DNA from: a bacterium
GTDB lineage: Bacteria > Zixibacteria > MSB-5A5 > WJJR01
Reading direction: 5' to 3'
Assembly: GCA_035559435.1 (NCBI GenBank)
Contig: DATMBC010000016.1
Location: 1-43,197, forward strand
DNA length: 43,197 bases
Below the pieces are notes generated by a model, which had not been told where the DNA came from, made no database searches, and worked only from the letters and a program-made list of their open reading frames with translations. Of this stretch, positions 15,121 through 24,144 are shown piece by piece; within the stretch, counting starts at the first letter, position 1, and each line of letters starts with the position of its first letter. The position numbers and the translations under genes were made by a program.

Positions 15121-18100
15121 ATGAGCCTGGCGAATCGGGTTCTTGTCGCAGTGGCGGTCGCTTTGCTTTCGGTGTCCAGCGTGTCGGCAAACACCTACGT
15201 GGTGACGCACACCCTCGACGCCGGGATTGGCTCATTGCGCAAGGCGCTCAGCGACGCGAACGCGGTCGCCGGGCCGGACACGATCACGTTCAACATTCCC
15301 GGCGCCGGGCCGCATGTGATCGTTCCCGCCACGGCCTATTCCTCGCTCATTGACCGTGTCTACATCAATGGATATTCCCAACCCGGCTCGGCGGTGAACA
15401 CCCTGGCCGCCGGCAGCAACGCGGTGATCAAAATCGAGATCGACGGATCACTGCTTCCTTCATCCAGCGGGTTCGGGCTCGCGTTTACTTCCGGTTCACT
15501 GGGCAGCGATGTCAGAGGACTGGCCATTCACAGTTGCACCCGAAGCGGGATTTTCATTCTGACCGATTCGATCACGGTGCGCGGCTGCTTCATCGGTACT
15601 GATGCCACCGGCACAATCGACCGCGGCAACGCCAACTGCGGCGTGCGACTGCACGGCGCCCGCTATTGCACCATCGGCGGCGCCGCGCCGGCGGACCGAA
15701 ATCTCCTGTCCGGAAACGACGAGGACGGGGTTTGCATGAACTCCGGCACATTCGTCAACCTGCCGACAGGCAACGTGGTGGCCGGCAACATCATCGGTCT
15801 GAATGCCGCGGGCAACGCTGCGCTGCCCAACACCCTGCACGGTGTGCGAATGGATTCGACCGTGGATTGCCACGTCGGCGGCGCCGCCGCCGGCGCGGGC
15901 AACACGATTTCCGGCAACACCCAGTATGGTGTCTATGTCATCCGCGGCGCATCGGGACTGGCCGGCGGCAACGCCATACGTGGCAACATCATTGGGCTCG
16001 ATGTCGGCGGCGCCGTTGATCTGGGCAACGGCTCGGCGGGTGTCTACCTCAATGGCGCCGGCGACACCGTGGGCGGCGCGGTCGCCGGCGCGCGCAATGT
16101 CATCTCGGGGAACACCTTCGATGGCGTCGAGATTCAGGCCAGCAGCGGCAATGTGATCGAGGGCAACTACATCGGCACCGATATCACCGGGTCACTCGCC
16201 CTGGGCAACAGCTACGGGGTGCGTGTCCATGTCCTCTTCACCGGCTCCTCGACGTTAAACCGCATCGGCGGCACGTCGGCCGGTCAGCGCAATGTCATCT
16301 CCGGCAATGGCACTGGGATTTTCTTCTCGGCCTCGGGCACGCAGAACAACGACGTGCAGGGCAACTACATCGGCACCGACGCGACCGGAACCGTTGCCCT
16401 GCCCAACTCGTCCCATGGCGTGGATGTGCGCGCGCCGAACAACCGGGTCGGCGCCGCCGTCGCCGGCGCCGGTAATGTCATCTCCGGCAACGGCGGCAAC
16501 GGCATCAATTGCCAGTCGGCATCATTCGGCGCGATTGTGACGATGGCGGGCAATATCATCGGATTGAACGCGGCCGGGAACGCCGCCGTCCCCAATAGCG
16601 GCGCCGGCATCCAGATCAGCAATGTGTTCAACTACCGCATCGGCGGCGCCACCGCCGCAGCGCGCAACGTCATCTCTGGAAACGGCTCCCACGGCATCTC
16701 GGTCAGCGGCTCGGGAGCCAGCACTACCTACATTCAGGGAAATTACGTTGGAACCGACATCACCGGCTCCGTGGCGATTCCGAACGGCGGCGCGGGAATC
16801 CGTGTCTTTGACGCCGGCGCGGTGGTCGGCGGCAGCCTGCCCGGCGAGGGGAATCTCGTGTCGGGGAACGCCGGTGACGGCGTGGTGATGACTACCTCTT
16901 CCCTCCCCTCCGTCGGCACCATCATCCGCGGCAACCGCATCGGCACCGACGCCGCCGGCACCGTCGATCTTGGTAATGGCGGCAATGGAGTCTTCATTGG
17001 AATCGCCGGGGTCCGGGTGGGCGACACATTGCCGAATGGGCGCAACCTGATTTCCGGCAATGGGCGTCATGGCGTCTACTTCGACTTCTCCGGCAGCGCT
17101 TCGACGGTGCTCAACGGCAATCTGATTGGCACCGACGCGTCCGGCCTCTCCGCCATCGCCAACGACAGTTCGGGTGTGTTCGTCGACGCCTCCGACAACA
17201 TTCTGATCGGCGGCTACCAGACAGCCGACCGCAATCTGATTGCCGGACACCCGCAGTACGGCATCGTCGTTTATGGCGCCGGGGCCCAGAACAACACCAT
17301 CGCCGGCAACTGGATCGGGCTGTCCGACGACGGCGGCGCATTGAGCAATGGGCTGGGCGGTATTCTGCTTCTGGGCGCGCAGAGCAACACCATCGGCGGA
17401 ATCGCCTCCGGCGCCAATCGCATCGCTTACAACGGCGGGCCGGGGGTAATCGTCGACAACCTCGGCAGCGACGGGCTCGGGAATCTGATCGTCTACAATG
17501 AGATTCGCGATCATAGCCGTCTCGGCATCGATCTGAACTACGATGACGTGACCGCCAACGACTCGGCCGACGCCGACAGCGGGCCGAATCAGTTGCAGAA
17601 CTACCCGGTCTGCACCCTGGCGACCTACTTCCCCGATGACGACGAACTGCGATTGCGCGGGTTCATCAACACCAACCCCGGCGCCAGTGTGCGGATCGAC
17701 GTCTACGCCAACGACGCCTGTGACCCGCTCGGCCACGGCGAGGGGCAATACTACCTCGGCTCCTTCAACCTGATCACCGACGCGTCGGGGCTGGCCGACT
17801 TCGACACCGTGCTGGTGCCCGGCGCCGGATCGCTGGTCGGGCATGCGGTCACCGCGACCGCCACGCGCTCCTCGAACACCTCGGAGTTCTCGCAGTGTGT
17901 CGAGGTCTATGCCGATTCCGACGGCGACGGCTGGGACGACGCCGTCGACAACTGCCGCAAAATCGCCAATCCGCTGCAGGAGGATGCCGACAGCGACGGC
18001 AGCGGCGACTCCTGCGATGTCTGCCCATTTGACCCGCTCGATGATGTCGACGCCGACTCCATCTGCGGCGACGCCGACAACTGCCCGACGGTGTACAATC

Positions 18101-19497
18101 CGGGGCAGGACGACAGCGACAGCGATGGCCAGGGCGATGTCTGCGACCCGTGTCCGTTGGATGCGCTCAACGATGCCGACGCCGATGGGCTCTGCGCCAA
18201 CGTCGACAACTGCCCGACGGTCTTCAATCCATTGCAGGAGGATTCCGACGCCGATGGCTCAGGCGACTCCTGCGATGTCTGTCCGTTGGATGCGCTCAAC
18301 GATGCCGACACCGACGGCCACTGCGCCAACCTCGACAACTGTCCGACGGTCTTCAATCCGTTGCAGGAGGATGCGGACAGCGATGGCTCAGGCGACTCCT
18401 GCGATGTCTGCCCGCTGGATGCGCTTAACGACGCCGACGCCGACGGCCACTGCGCCAACATCGACAACTGTCCGACGGTCTTCAATCCGTTGCAGGAAGA
18501 CACCGACAACGACGGCACAGGCGACTCCTGCGATGTCTGCCCGCTGGATGCGCTCAATGATGCCGACGCCGACGGGCGCTGCGCCAACCTCGACAATTGC
18601 CCGACGGTGTTCAATCCGTTGCAGGAGGATGCCGACGGCGACGGCCAGGGCGACGCCTGCGACGTCTGCCCGCTGGATCCGCTCAACGACGCCGACGCCG
18701 ATGGGCGCTGCGCGGACGTCGACAATTGCCCGGCGGCGTTCAACCCCGTGCAGGAGGATGTCGACGGCGACGCGGTCGGCGACGCGTGCGATCTGTGCCC
18801 GCTGGATCCCAACAACGATCAGGACGGCGACGGTATCTGCGCCAACCTCGACAACTGTCCGACTGCCGCCAACCCCTTGCAGGACGATGCGGATGGCGAC
18901 GGGCTCGGCGATCCGTGCGACCCCTGCCCGCTGGATCCGCTCAATGATGCCGACGGCGACGGCATCTGCGGCAATGTCGACAACTGCCCGGCGATCGCCA
19001 ACAGCCCGCAGACCGACGCCGACAACGACGGCATCGGCGATGTCTGCGATCAATGTCCGATGGATGCGCAGAATGACATCGACGGCGACGGGGTCTGCGG
19101 CGATTTCGACAACTGCCCCACCACGCCCAACTCGATGCAAGCGGATGTCGACACCGACGGAATCGGCGATCTCTGCGACAACTGCCCGACGGTGGCCAAT
19201 CCCTCGCAGCAAGACTCAAACGGCAACGGCGTCGGCGACGCCTGCGAGTGCGCCTGCAATTGCCATGGCGACCCGGGCGGCTGCGACGGGGTCTACAGTA
19301 TTCTGGATGTGGTGCACACGGCCAATGTCGCCTTCCGCGGTGGCGCGGCGATGCCGGACCCGAATCCGAGTTGCCCCTATGAAATGACCGACTACGATTG
19401 CAGCGGCACGACCACGGTGCTGGACGTGGTGCGAATTGTCAATGTCGCCTTCCGGGGCGGCAGTCCAGCAAGCGAGATCTGCGACCCCTGCCCGTAG
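15121..19497 (+). CDS. Giant secreted beta-helix / thrombospondin type 3 / dockerin-like protein
   Basis: A 1458-residue protein with a signal peptide (about 1-24, 'VSSVSA'). Residues of about 25-800 are a right-handed parallel beta-helix. It opens with a 'LDAGIGSLRKALSDANAV' segment and contains many turns of the form 'NxIGGxxxGxxNxISGN' and 'GNxIGTDxxG'. Residues of about 805-930 form a beta-rich linker. Residues of about 943-1376 are eleven thrombospondin type 3-like Ca-binding modules ('DNCPTVFNPLQEDADSDGxGD'), mostly 43 residues long. The last about 80 residues are the Cys-rich paired dockerin-like tail ending 'C-D-P-C-P'. It is probably a surface or matrix protein stiffened by calcium; beta-helices of this kind often bind or cleave polysaccharide, but no catalytic residues can be assigned. 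The ATG at 15121 is preceded by a weak GGAG. Confidence 0.85.
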   Translation: MSLANRVLVAVAVALLSVSSVSANTYVVTHTLDAGIGSLRKALSDANAVAGPDTITFNIPGAGPHVIVPATAYSSLIDRVYINGYSQPGSAVNTLAAGSNAVIKIEIDGSLLPSSSGFGLAFTSGSLGSDVRGLAIHSCTRSGIFILTDSITVRGCFIGTDATGTIDRGNANCGVRLHGARYCTIGGAAPADRNLLSGNDEDGVCMNSGTFVNLPTGNVVAGNIIGLNAAGNAALPNTLHGVRMDSTVDCHVGGAAAGAGNTISGNTQYGVYVIRGASGLAGGNAIRGNIIGLDVGGAVDLGNGSAGVYLNGAGDTVGGAVAGARNVISGNTFDGVEIQASSGNVIEGNYIGTDITGSLALGNSYGVRVHVLFTGSSTLNRIGGTSAGQRNVISGNGTGIFFSASGTQNNDVQGNYIGTDATGTVALPNSSHGVDVRAPNNRVGAAVAGAGNVISGNGGNGINCQSASFGAIVTMAGNIIGLNAAGNAAVPNSGAGIQISNVFNYRIGGATAAARNVISGNGSHGISVSGSGASTTYIQGNYVGTDITGSVAIPNGGAGIRVFDAGAVVGGSLPGEGNLVSGNAGDGVVMTTSSLPSVGTIIRGNRIGTDAAGTVDLGNGGNGVFIGIAGVRVGDTLPNGRNLISGNGRHGVYFDFSGSASTVLNGNLIGTDASGLSAIANDSSGVFVDASDNILIGGYQTADRNLIAGHPQYGIVVYGAGAQNNTIAGNWIGLSDDGGALSNGLGGILLLGAQSNTIGGIASGANRIAYNGGPGVIVDNLGSDGLGNLIVYNEIRDHSRLGIDLNYDDVTANDSADADSGPNQLQNYPVCTLATYFPDDDELRLRGFINTNPGASVRIDVYANDACDPLGHGEGQYYLGSFNLITDASGLADFDTVLVPGAGSLVGHAVTATATRSSNTSEFSQCVEVYADSDGDGWDDAVDNCRKIANPLQEDADSDGSGDSCDVCPFDPLDDVDADSICGDADNCPTVYNPGQDDSDSDGQGDVCDPCPLDALNDADADGLCANVDNCPTVFNPLQEDSDADGSGDSCDVCPLDALNDADTDGHCANLDNCPTVFNPLQEDADSDGSGDSCDVCPLDALNDADADGHCANIDNCPTVFNPLQEDTDNDGTGDSCDVCPLDALNDADADGRCANLDNCPTVFNPLQEDADGDGQGDACDVCPLDPLNDADADGRCADVDNCPAAFNPVQEDVDGDAVGDACDLCPLDPNNDQDGDGICANLDNCPTAANPLQDDADGDGLGDPCDPCPLDPLNDADGDGICGNVDNCPAIANSPQTDADNDGIGDVCDQCPMDAQNDIDGDGVCGDFDNCPTTPNSMQADVDTDGIGDLCDNCPTVANPSQQDSNGNGVGDACECACNCHGDPGGCDGVYSILDVVHTANVAFRGGAAMPDPNPSCPYEMTDYDCSGTTTVLDVVRIVNVAFRGGSPASEICDPCP
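17947..19255 (+). repeat. 129-bp tandem repeats encoding thrombospondin type 3-like modules
   Basis: Eleven tandem units lie within the beta-helix gene. The first nine encode 43 residues each; the last two are shortened. Units 3 to 6 are nearly identical at DNA level, with changes mainly in the Asp-rich loop, which suggests recent duplication or gene conversion. Confidence 0.9.
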
Positions 19498-19515
19498 GCG
19501 GCGCGACCGCGTGGG

Positions 19516-19556
19516 GCAAAAAAACGGCCGCGAGCAAGTCGCGGCCGTTTCGGTTC
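19516..19556. terminator. Bidirectional terminator between convergent genes
   Basis: A 12-bp perfect stem (19522-19533 with 19539-19550), loop GCAAG. A run of A precedes it and TTTCGGTT follows, so it can terminate the plus-strand beta-helix gene and also act on minus-strand transcripts from the lipoprotein gene. Confidence 0.8.
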
Positions 19557-19741
19557 CCGTCCTCCGTGACGGAGCGACGGTCGGTGTTGTGAAGGGGCGC
19601 CTTCTGCGAGGCGCGTGTCCCTTCCCGGGTGGTGGAAGGGATTCGGGTTTCCGACGGCGTTGCCTCACCGTGACGGGGATGAGGCCCGTCACCAACGCCG
19701 CCGTCGACCGTTCACATCACCAAGCTCCTCCTGCGCAAAGT

Positions 19742-20398
19742 CTAGCGTTGCGCGTCGTCGTCATCGACGACCGGCGCGCTCACTTCCTCATGAATGCTGG
19801 CCGCAACCAAAAGCCAGTTCGTTGGTCCGGCGATGGTGATCGCCTCCCAGCGCACCGGTCCGACGCCGCGGGCAAAATCGGCGGTCCAGCCGAAATCGGT
19901 GCAGTCGATCCAGCCGCCGCCAATCTCGCGCGCGCCGTCGAAACGGCCCGCCGGGGTGTTGACCACGGCGTAGTCGTCGAGCAGTTGCAGTGACTGCAGG
20001 CAGTCGCTGAATTCCTCCGGCAGCGGCCAGCGCTGGCCGACGGCCGCGTCAAAGTGCAGGTACAGGTTGCCCGGACCGCCGGGAAACGCCGACCAGAACA
20101 GATTGCCTTCCGTGTCGCGCCGCACCCAGCCGCCGTCGCCGGAAAATCCCGGCCAGGTGGTGCGCACGTGGTAGTAGGTGCGTCCCGCAACCTTGGTGCG
20201 CGCGTCGATCAAGACCGTGTCGCGTCCCAGCGGCTGTGTCGATTCGTTGTAGGCGGCAGTGTAACGATCGAAAAACCAGCGATTGCCAACCGACAGCGGG
20301 AAGTAAGACTCCCCGGCCGGCACCACATCGACTGCATGCTGGTTGCATCCGGCGAGGAGGAGTGTCAGCGCGAGATAGAAGTAACGTTTCAACGACAT
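19742..20398 (-). CDS. Hypothetical lipoprotein
   Basis: A 218-residue protein with a classical lipoprotein signal: 'ALTLLLAG-C' with the lipobox Cys at residue 18. The mature part contains 'YFPLSVGNRWFFDRY', a motif common in FCB-type lipoproteins of unknown function, followed by beta-strand-like repeats ('TYYHVRTTWPGF', 'GGWVRRDTEGNLFW') and an acidic C-terminus 'VVDDDDAQR'. I do not recognise a specific function. It is expected to be anchored to the inner or outer membrane facing the periplasm. It converges with the beta-helix gene. Confidence 0.75.
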   Translation of the reverse strand: MSLKRYFYLALTLLLAGCNQHAVDVVPAGESYFPLSVGNRWFFDRYTAAYNESTQPLGRDTVLIDARTKVAGRTYYHVRTTWPGFSGDGGWVRRDTEGNLFWSAFPGGPGNLYLHFDAAVGQRWPLPEEFSDCLQSLQLLDDYAVVNTPAGRFDGAREIGGGWIDCTDFGWTADFARGVGPVRWEAITIAGPTNWLLVAASIHEEVSAPVVDDDDAQR

Positions 20399-20747
20399 GT
20401 TCTGCCTCTCCCTGCTGCGTTTACCGATGAGAGGCGGGGTTTATTCCCCTGTCCCGGAGGGCGATTTGGCGAAGGGCCGTAACGTATTTGTGCACAATGC
20501 GTTGCAGCCCCCCAACCGTCATTCCAAGGTCGGTGACCTTCGGCGCAGCCGAGGGACGCTGACCGTGGAATCTTTGTTCCCCCCGACCGCGACAACAAAG
20601 ATTCCAGGCCCGCAGAGAGCGCGGGCCTGGAATGACGGGTACTTGCCGAAAACGACGGCGGCGGGCCTCGGACCCGCCACTACACTTCGTCGCGACCCAA
20701 TGTAGGGGCGGGTGAGACCTGCCCTTGCCCGCTTTCAGCCCTTGGCG
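20399..20747. repeat. Gene-free spacer with dispersed palindromic repeats
   Basis: It holds a GTCATTCCA to TGGAATGAC palindromic element (about 20519-20636) containing nested hairpins, including GGCCCGC to GCGGGCC. At 20702-20725 there is a copy of the GTAGGGGCG palindrome also found near 2028, 2116 and 33330. I see no gene. Confidence 0.55.
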
Positions 20748-21566
20748 CTACTGCTTCGGGGTAGGCAGGCGTTTGCGCATGCTCTGGTAACGATCCTGAT
20801 ACTTGGGCAGATTGTCGACGGAGCGCGGCATCGCGGCAATCTGCGCATCGATCCTCGCCAGACGCTCCTGCGTGTCCGGATGAGTGGACGTCAGCGATTC
20901 GAACACGCTGCGCTGCCCGTCATCGCCGGAGAGTGCGGCCAGTTTCTTGAACATGGTGCGCGCGCCATCGGGGTTGTAGCCGGCTTCCTTCATGTAATGG
21001 ACGCCATATTCATCGGCTTCGAGTTCATGCCCACGGCCGTAGCCGGTCAGCCCCAGTCCGAGCACAATCCCCGCCACCTGTCCCCAGGCGCCCTCGGAGC
21101 GCTCGCCAAGGACGATCTGCAAAAGGACCGATGCGCCCAGCGCGGTCTGCAGGTGCTTGACCGAGTGACGTCCCACCACATGCGAGATTTCATGCGCCAT
21201 CACCGCGGCCAGCTCGGCCTCATCCTCCATCATGTTGAGGATACCGGTGTAGAAGTAGACATACCCGCCGGGGGTAGCAAAGGCGTTGATCTGATCCGAC
21301 TCGATCACCGCGAAGTGGTATTCGATCTCCTGACGGTCGCAGACCTTCACGATCCGTTGGCCGACGTCGGCCAGGTAGCGTTGCCAGGCGGAATCGGGGA
21401 GCAGCTTTTCGGTCGAGCGGACTTCCGCGTCGACCTGCTGACCGATCTCCACTTCCTGCGCATCGGAGATGAGGATCAATGATTGTTTCCCCCCGGGACC
21501 GGTCGTGACGCAGGTGGCGGTCAGGGAGGTGGCCAGGAGTCCCGCGATGAGCAGCAGACGTTTCAT
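20748..21566 (-). CDS. M48-family metalloprotease (periplasmic, probable lipoprotein)
   Basis: A 272-residue peptidase. The zinc motif is 'HEISH' at residues 125-129 in 'VMAHEISHVVGRHS', and the third ligand is in the downstream 'HELEADEYG'. It has the compact form of secreted M48 proteases (LoiP/BepA/YcaL type) without the membrane helices of HtpX. The N-terminus is a signal peptide with a Cys at residue 18 ('TATC'), an imperfect lipobox, so lipidation is likely but not certain. These proteases handle misfolded envelope proteins. I chose the ATG at 21566 because the signal peptide begins there. Confidence 0.88.
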   Translation of the reverse strand: MKRLLLIAGLLATSLTATCVTTGPGGKQSLILISDAQEVEIGQQVDAEVRSTEKLLPDSAWQRYLADVGQRIVKVCDRQEIEYHFAVIESDQINAFATPGGYVYFYTGILNMMEDEAELAAVMAHEISHVVGRHSVKHLQTALGASVLLQIVLGERSEGAWGQVAGIVLGLGLTGYGRGHELEADEYGVHYMKEAGYNPDGARTMFKKLAALSGDDGQRSVFESLTSTHPDTQERLARIDAQIAAMPRSVDNLPKYQDRYQSMRKRLPTPKQ

Positions 21567-21678
21567 GGATGGAATATGATACACGCTCGGGGTATCGGCG
21601 CCACGGAATAATCGTCGATGACGGCGGTTGGAGCGAGCCCTACGGCAGCATTCTTACGCGGGGATGCGACGGCGGCAG

Positions 21679-21701
21679 CGCTTTGTGGGCTGCACAAAGC
21701 T
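21679..21701 (-). terminator. Hairpin at the end of the Tic20/DUF4870-like gene
   Basis: GCTTTGTG (21680-21687) pairs with CACAAAGC (21693-21700) and begins right at the stop codon. No T-tract follows on the minus strand, so it is a weak candidate terminator. Confidence 0.4.
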
Positions 21702-22138
21702 CACGTCTCGATGCGCTTGTCGAACCACTCGCCGATCATCGGAATGTGGAATTCCTTGCCCTGCACGGCGTGGTAGATGCCGCCGATCAGCGAAGCCAGA
21801 CAGAAGAAGACGACCGTCACCCAGAAGTACTCGGAGAGTTTCGGAATCAGAAACAGCCCGGCCAGAAGCTCCAGAAAAGTGAGCACCAGCCCCTGCTTGC
21901 CATGCTTGACGGCGAAGGCGTTGTCGCGGTAACGGACCAGCGCGACAAAGCAGCCGAAGGGCACATAGGCGAGGATGGCCGCGCCCTTCCCCTCATCTAT
22001 TTCCTGCTCGCGCTCGTAGCGCTCCTCGAACGCCTCGAAGGTGTCCTTCTCGGGATCGAGGGGTTCGACGGCGGGCGGACGGTCATCGCCGAAGAGGTTT
22101 AGATTCAAGCGCAGCGGGCGGGATTCCTGGTCGTCCAT
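21701..22138 (-). CDS. Tic20/DUF4870-like membrane protein
   Basis: A 145-residue protein with an acidic, soluble N-terminal half ('PLDPEKDTFEAFEERYEREQEID') and three hydrophobic segments: 'AAILAYVPFGCFVALV', 'LVLTFLELLAGLFLIP' and 'FWVTVVFFCLASLIGGIYHAV'. The pattern 'AYVPFGCFVALVRYRDNAFAVKHGKQG' is characteristic of the DUF4870/Tic20-like family of small inner-membrane proteins with no agreed function. The ATG at 22138 begins the conserved part; the longer reading start adds only Arg-rich noncoding-like sequence. Confidence 0.7.
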   Translation of the reverse strand: MDDQESRPLRLNLNLFGDDRPPAVEPLDPEKDTFEAFEERYEREQEIDEGKGAAILAYVPFGCFVALVRYRDNAFAVKHGKQGLVLTFLELLAGLFLIPKLSEYFWVTVVFFCLASLIGGIYHAVQGKEFHIPMIGEWFDKRIET

Positions 22139-22244
22139 GGCGTTGGCCCCCGGGATTGGTGGCAATAATACCCTGCGTCGCCGATGACGGCAATCACTGT
22201 TTATGTCGGCAAATGCGGCCGGCGGTGCACCGCCGTGACGCAAG

Positions 22245-22277
22245 CAAAACGGGCGGGCCCCCGCAAGGCCCGCCCGC
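22245..22277 (-). terminator. Terminator after the TPR-protein gene
   Basis: On the minus strand a CGGGCGGGC/GCCCGCCCG stem is followed by GTTTTGC. It lies 20 bp past the TPR gene stop. Confidence 0.75.
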
Positions 22278-22296
22278 TTAAGATCGGTGTCGCCAC

Positions 22297-22998
22297 TTAG
22301 AGTTTGGCCGGATCGAGCATGCCGCGCTCCAGCAGCATCTGCTTGGCGGTGTTGATGCTGGCGGCGTCCTTGGGATAGTCCTTCGTCAGGCGGTCATACA
22401 GCTCCTGCGCCTTGGCGGTGTCGCTGCCGGCGATGGCGCAGCGGATGGCGCGGCGCAGATAGTCGGTGGCGGCGAAGCCATCCTTGTCGGCATCGACGGC
22501 GCGCAGGAATTTTTCCAGCGCCTCGGCGTAGAATCCCGCCTGCTCATCGACCGCCGCCATCCCCGCGTACGCGGCGGCCACCAGCATCGGGTCGTCGCCG
22601 TAGTCGTCGATGTAGCGCTGATAATTGACACGCGCGTCATCGAAGGCCCGCTGGCGGAACTGGAGCTGGGCCAATTGGAAGCAGCCGGCCCCGGCGACAT
22701 CGGCGCCGGAGTGCTCGGCGAGGAGTTTCTGCAGTTGCGCGATCGCGGCGGTCGGGTTGCCCGAGCGCATCTCCACGCCGGCCTGGCCGAAGAGTTTGCG
22801 CGCCTCAAGCCGCTCCGAGGACTGCCACGCGAAAAAGCCCCAGATGGCGGCCACGACGACAACCAGGCCGCCGACCACCAGGAGGGCCATGCGCATGTTG
22901 TTTTCCAGCCACTCGCGCGCGGAAAACATCGCCGTGGTGAACGCGTCCTGCTTCAGTTCGTGTTTGGTCAGCCGTCGTTGGGCGTGCGTCGTCGCCAT
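22297..22998 (-). CDS. Membrane-anchored tetratricopeptide-repeat protein (YfgM-like)
   Basis: A 233-residue protein with a short cytoplasmic N-terminus, one transmembrane helix (about residues 36-57, 'MALLVVGGLVVVVAAIWGFFAW') and a periplasmic TPR solenoid. Helical repeats include 'LFGQAGVEMRSGNPTAAIAQL', 'QLAQLQFRQRAFDDARVNY' and 'AQELYDRLTKDYPKDAAS'. The N-terminal arrangement is that of the YfgM/TPR_21 family, which supports outer-membrane protein assembly or envelope chaperones. It lies among other envelope genes (M48 protease, outer-membrane protein). The exact partner is unknown. Confidence 0.8.
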   Translation of the reverse strand: MATTHAQRRLTKHELKQDAFTTAMFSAREWLENNMRMALLVVGGLVVVVAAIWGFFAWQSSERLEARKLFGQAGVEMRSGNPTAAIAQLQKLLAEHSGADVAGAGCFQLAQLQFRQRAFDDARVNYQRYIDDYGDDPMLVAAAYAGMAAVDEQAGFYAEALEKFLRAVDADKDGFAATDYLRRAIRCAIAGSDTAKAQELYDRLTKDYPKDAASINTAKQMLLERGMLDPAKL

Positions 22999-23050
22999 TT
23001 CCCTGAGCCTTTCTCCAGAACGGGCCGCAAACCCGCCCAGACTAACAAAT

Positions 23051-24136
23051 TTAACCCTTTTTGCGCCGAACGCGCAAACTGAAATCGGGCTCCCCTAATG
23101 CTGCATCGTCGCCTGTGGCCCCGGGCTTGAATCCGGCCAGGAGGGCCCCGATGGCCTCGCATTCTGCCAGCGCCCGCGTCTGGAAGCTGGCCCGGCGGGT
23201 GTGCGGCCGACTCGGGGCATCAACGGCCAGCCAGAGGGCGATGACCACATTGTACGGCACCCAGTACGCCAGCCCTTCGTTAATGAGCTGTCGCACCCGG
23301 TCTTCCCCTCTACCCGCCGCATAGGCCGTCAGAAAGGCCCGCACAGACCGTGGGCTGAGGAAACGGGGACGGTCCCCCCAACTGCGCACAAAGGGCGAAA
23401 GGAAGCAGAACAAATCCACTGTCGGCTGGCTGATCAGCGCCCAGTCCCAGTCGATCAGCCAGGCCCGTTGCGGCCCGACCAGGACATTGGCAGCGACCAG
23501 ATCATTGTGCACCAACGCCGGTCGTGCGCGCAAAGGGCCTGCCTCATGCAGGCGCGCGCGCGCGGTATCGGCGGCTTGACGCAGGACGGCAGAGAGCCGT
23601 CCGGATGCCGTGTGGAGTGAGTAGTAATCCAAGCGCTGACGGAGCAGTTCCGGCAGATCGACACGCGGCGCGGCAATCGGCTTCGTCGGCAGGGGCAGGG
23701 CATGGAGACGCGCCAGGCACTCGGCCACGGCGACCGTATCGCGCGATGGATTCAGGTGCCGCCCCGGCAACCAGCCGAAGGCCTCCAGCCAGCCATCGAA
23801 ATGGGGATCCTTGATGCGGAGACTGCCATGGAATCCCGGCCCGATTCCCCCCTGCGCCACATGCCGCCAGAGGGCTTCGCGTCGGCGACGGACTGCGGCG
23901 GTCTGCCGGGATGTCGCCGCCGCGGCGCGGAACGCGTAAACGCCGGACCTCGTGGTGACCCGCCAGACCAGATGGTGAGTGCCATACTCAACCGGGCGGA
24001 TCCCGACGGGACCGCCCAGCGACAGCGATCGGCAGGCTGCGCCGATGTGGGGTGTCAGGCGGGCTCTCAAAGCACGACGGCTCCGGGCCGGAAACGGCCC
24101 GGAGCCATGCGCGATCATCGGCTCGAATGCGCTCAC
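23051..24136 (-). CDS. APH-family phosphotransferase (choline/aminoglycoside kinase-like)
   Basis: Up to 361 residues with a protein-kinase-like fold. The catalytic loop is 'HNDLVAANVL' (the H-x-D-x4-N pattern) and the metal-binding loop is 'IDWDWA'; 'GTHHLVWRV' marks the N-lobe. The family phosphorylates small alcohols such as choline, homoserine, sugars or antibiotics; the substrate is unknown. The start is ambiguous. The longest reading uses GTG at 24136, but a perfect terminator-like hairpin sits at 24079-24106 inside that reading. A TTG near 24070 with CGGAG upstream would avoid it. The next gene upstream is the outer-membrane protein. Confidence 0.75.
   Translation of the reverse strand: MSAFEPMIAHGSGPFPARSRRALRARLTPHIGAACRSLSLGGPVGIRPVEYGTHHLVWRVTTRSGVYAFRAAAATSRQTAAVRRRREALWRHVAQGGIGPGFHGSLRIKDPHFDGWLEAFGWLPGRHLNPSRDTVAVAECLARLHALPLPTKPIAAPRVDLPELLRQRLDYYSLHTASGRLSAVLRQAADTARARLHEAGPLRARPALVHNDLVAANVLVGPQRAWLIDWDWALISQPTVDLFCFLSPFVRSWGDRPRFLSPRSVRAFLTAYAAGRGEDRVRQLINEGLAYWVPYNVVIALWLAVDAPSRPHTRRASFQTRALAECEAIGALLAGFKPGATGDDAALGEPDFSLRVRRKKG
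24079..24106 (-). terminator. Hairpin after the outer-membrane protein gene
   Basis: GGCTCCGGGCCG pairs perfectly with CGGCCCGGAGCC over a GAAA loop (12 bp). It lies 38 bp past the outer-membrane protein stop, with only a weak T-rich tail (GTCGTGCTTTG), and it overlaps the longest possible phosphotransferase reading frame. Confidence 0.6.
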
Positions 24137-24144
24137 ACGGCAAA

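Noticed and set aside
16522-17844. 440-codon minus-strand frame in the beta-helix gene
   Set aside because: The antisense of a repetitive Gly/Asn-rich region gives long open frames by composition. It has no ribosome-binding site or recognisable domain.
17947-19255. CRISPR array
   Set aside because: The regular 129-bp repeats are in-frame coding repeats for Ca-binding modules, not short palindromic repeats with unique spacers.
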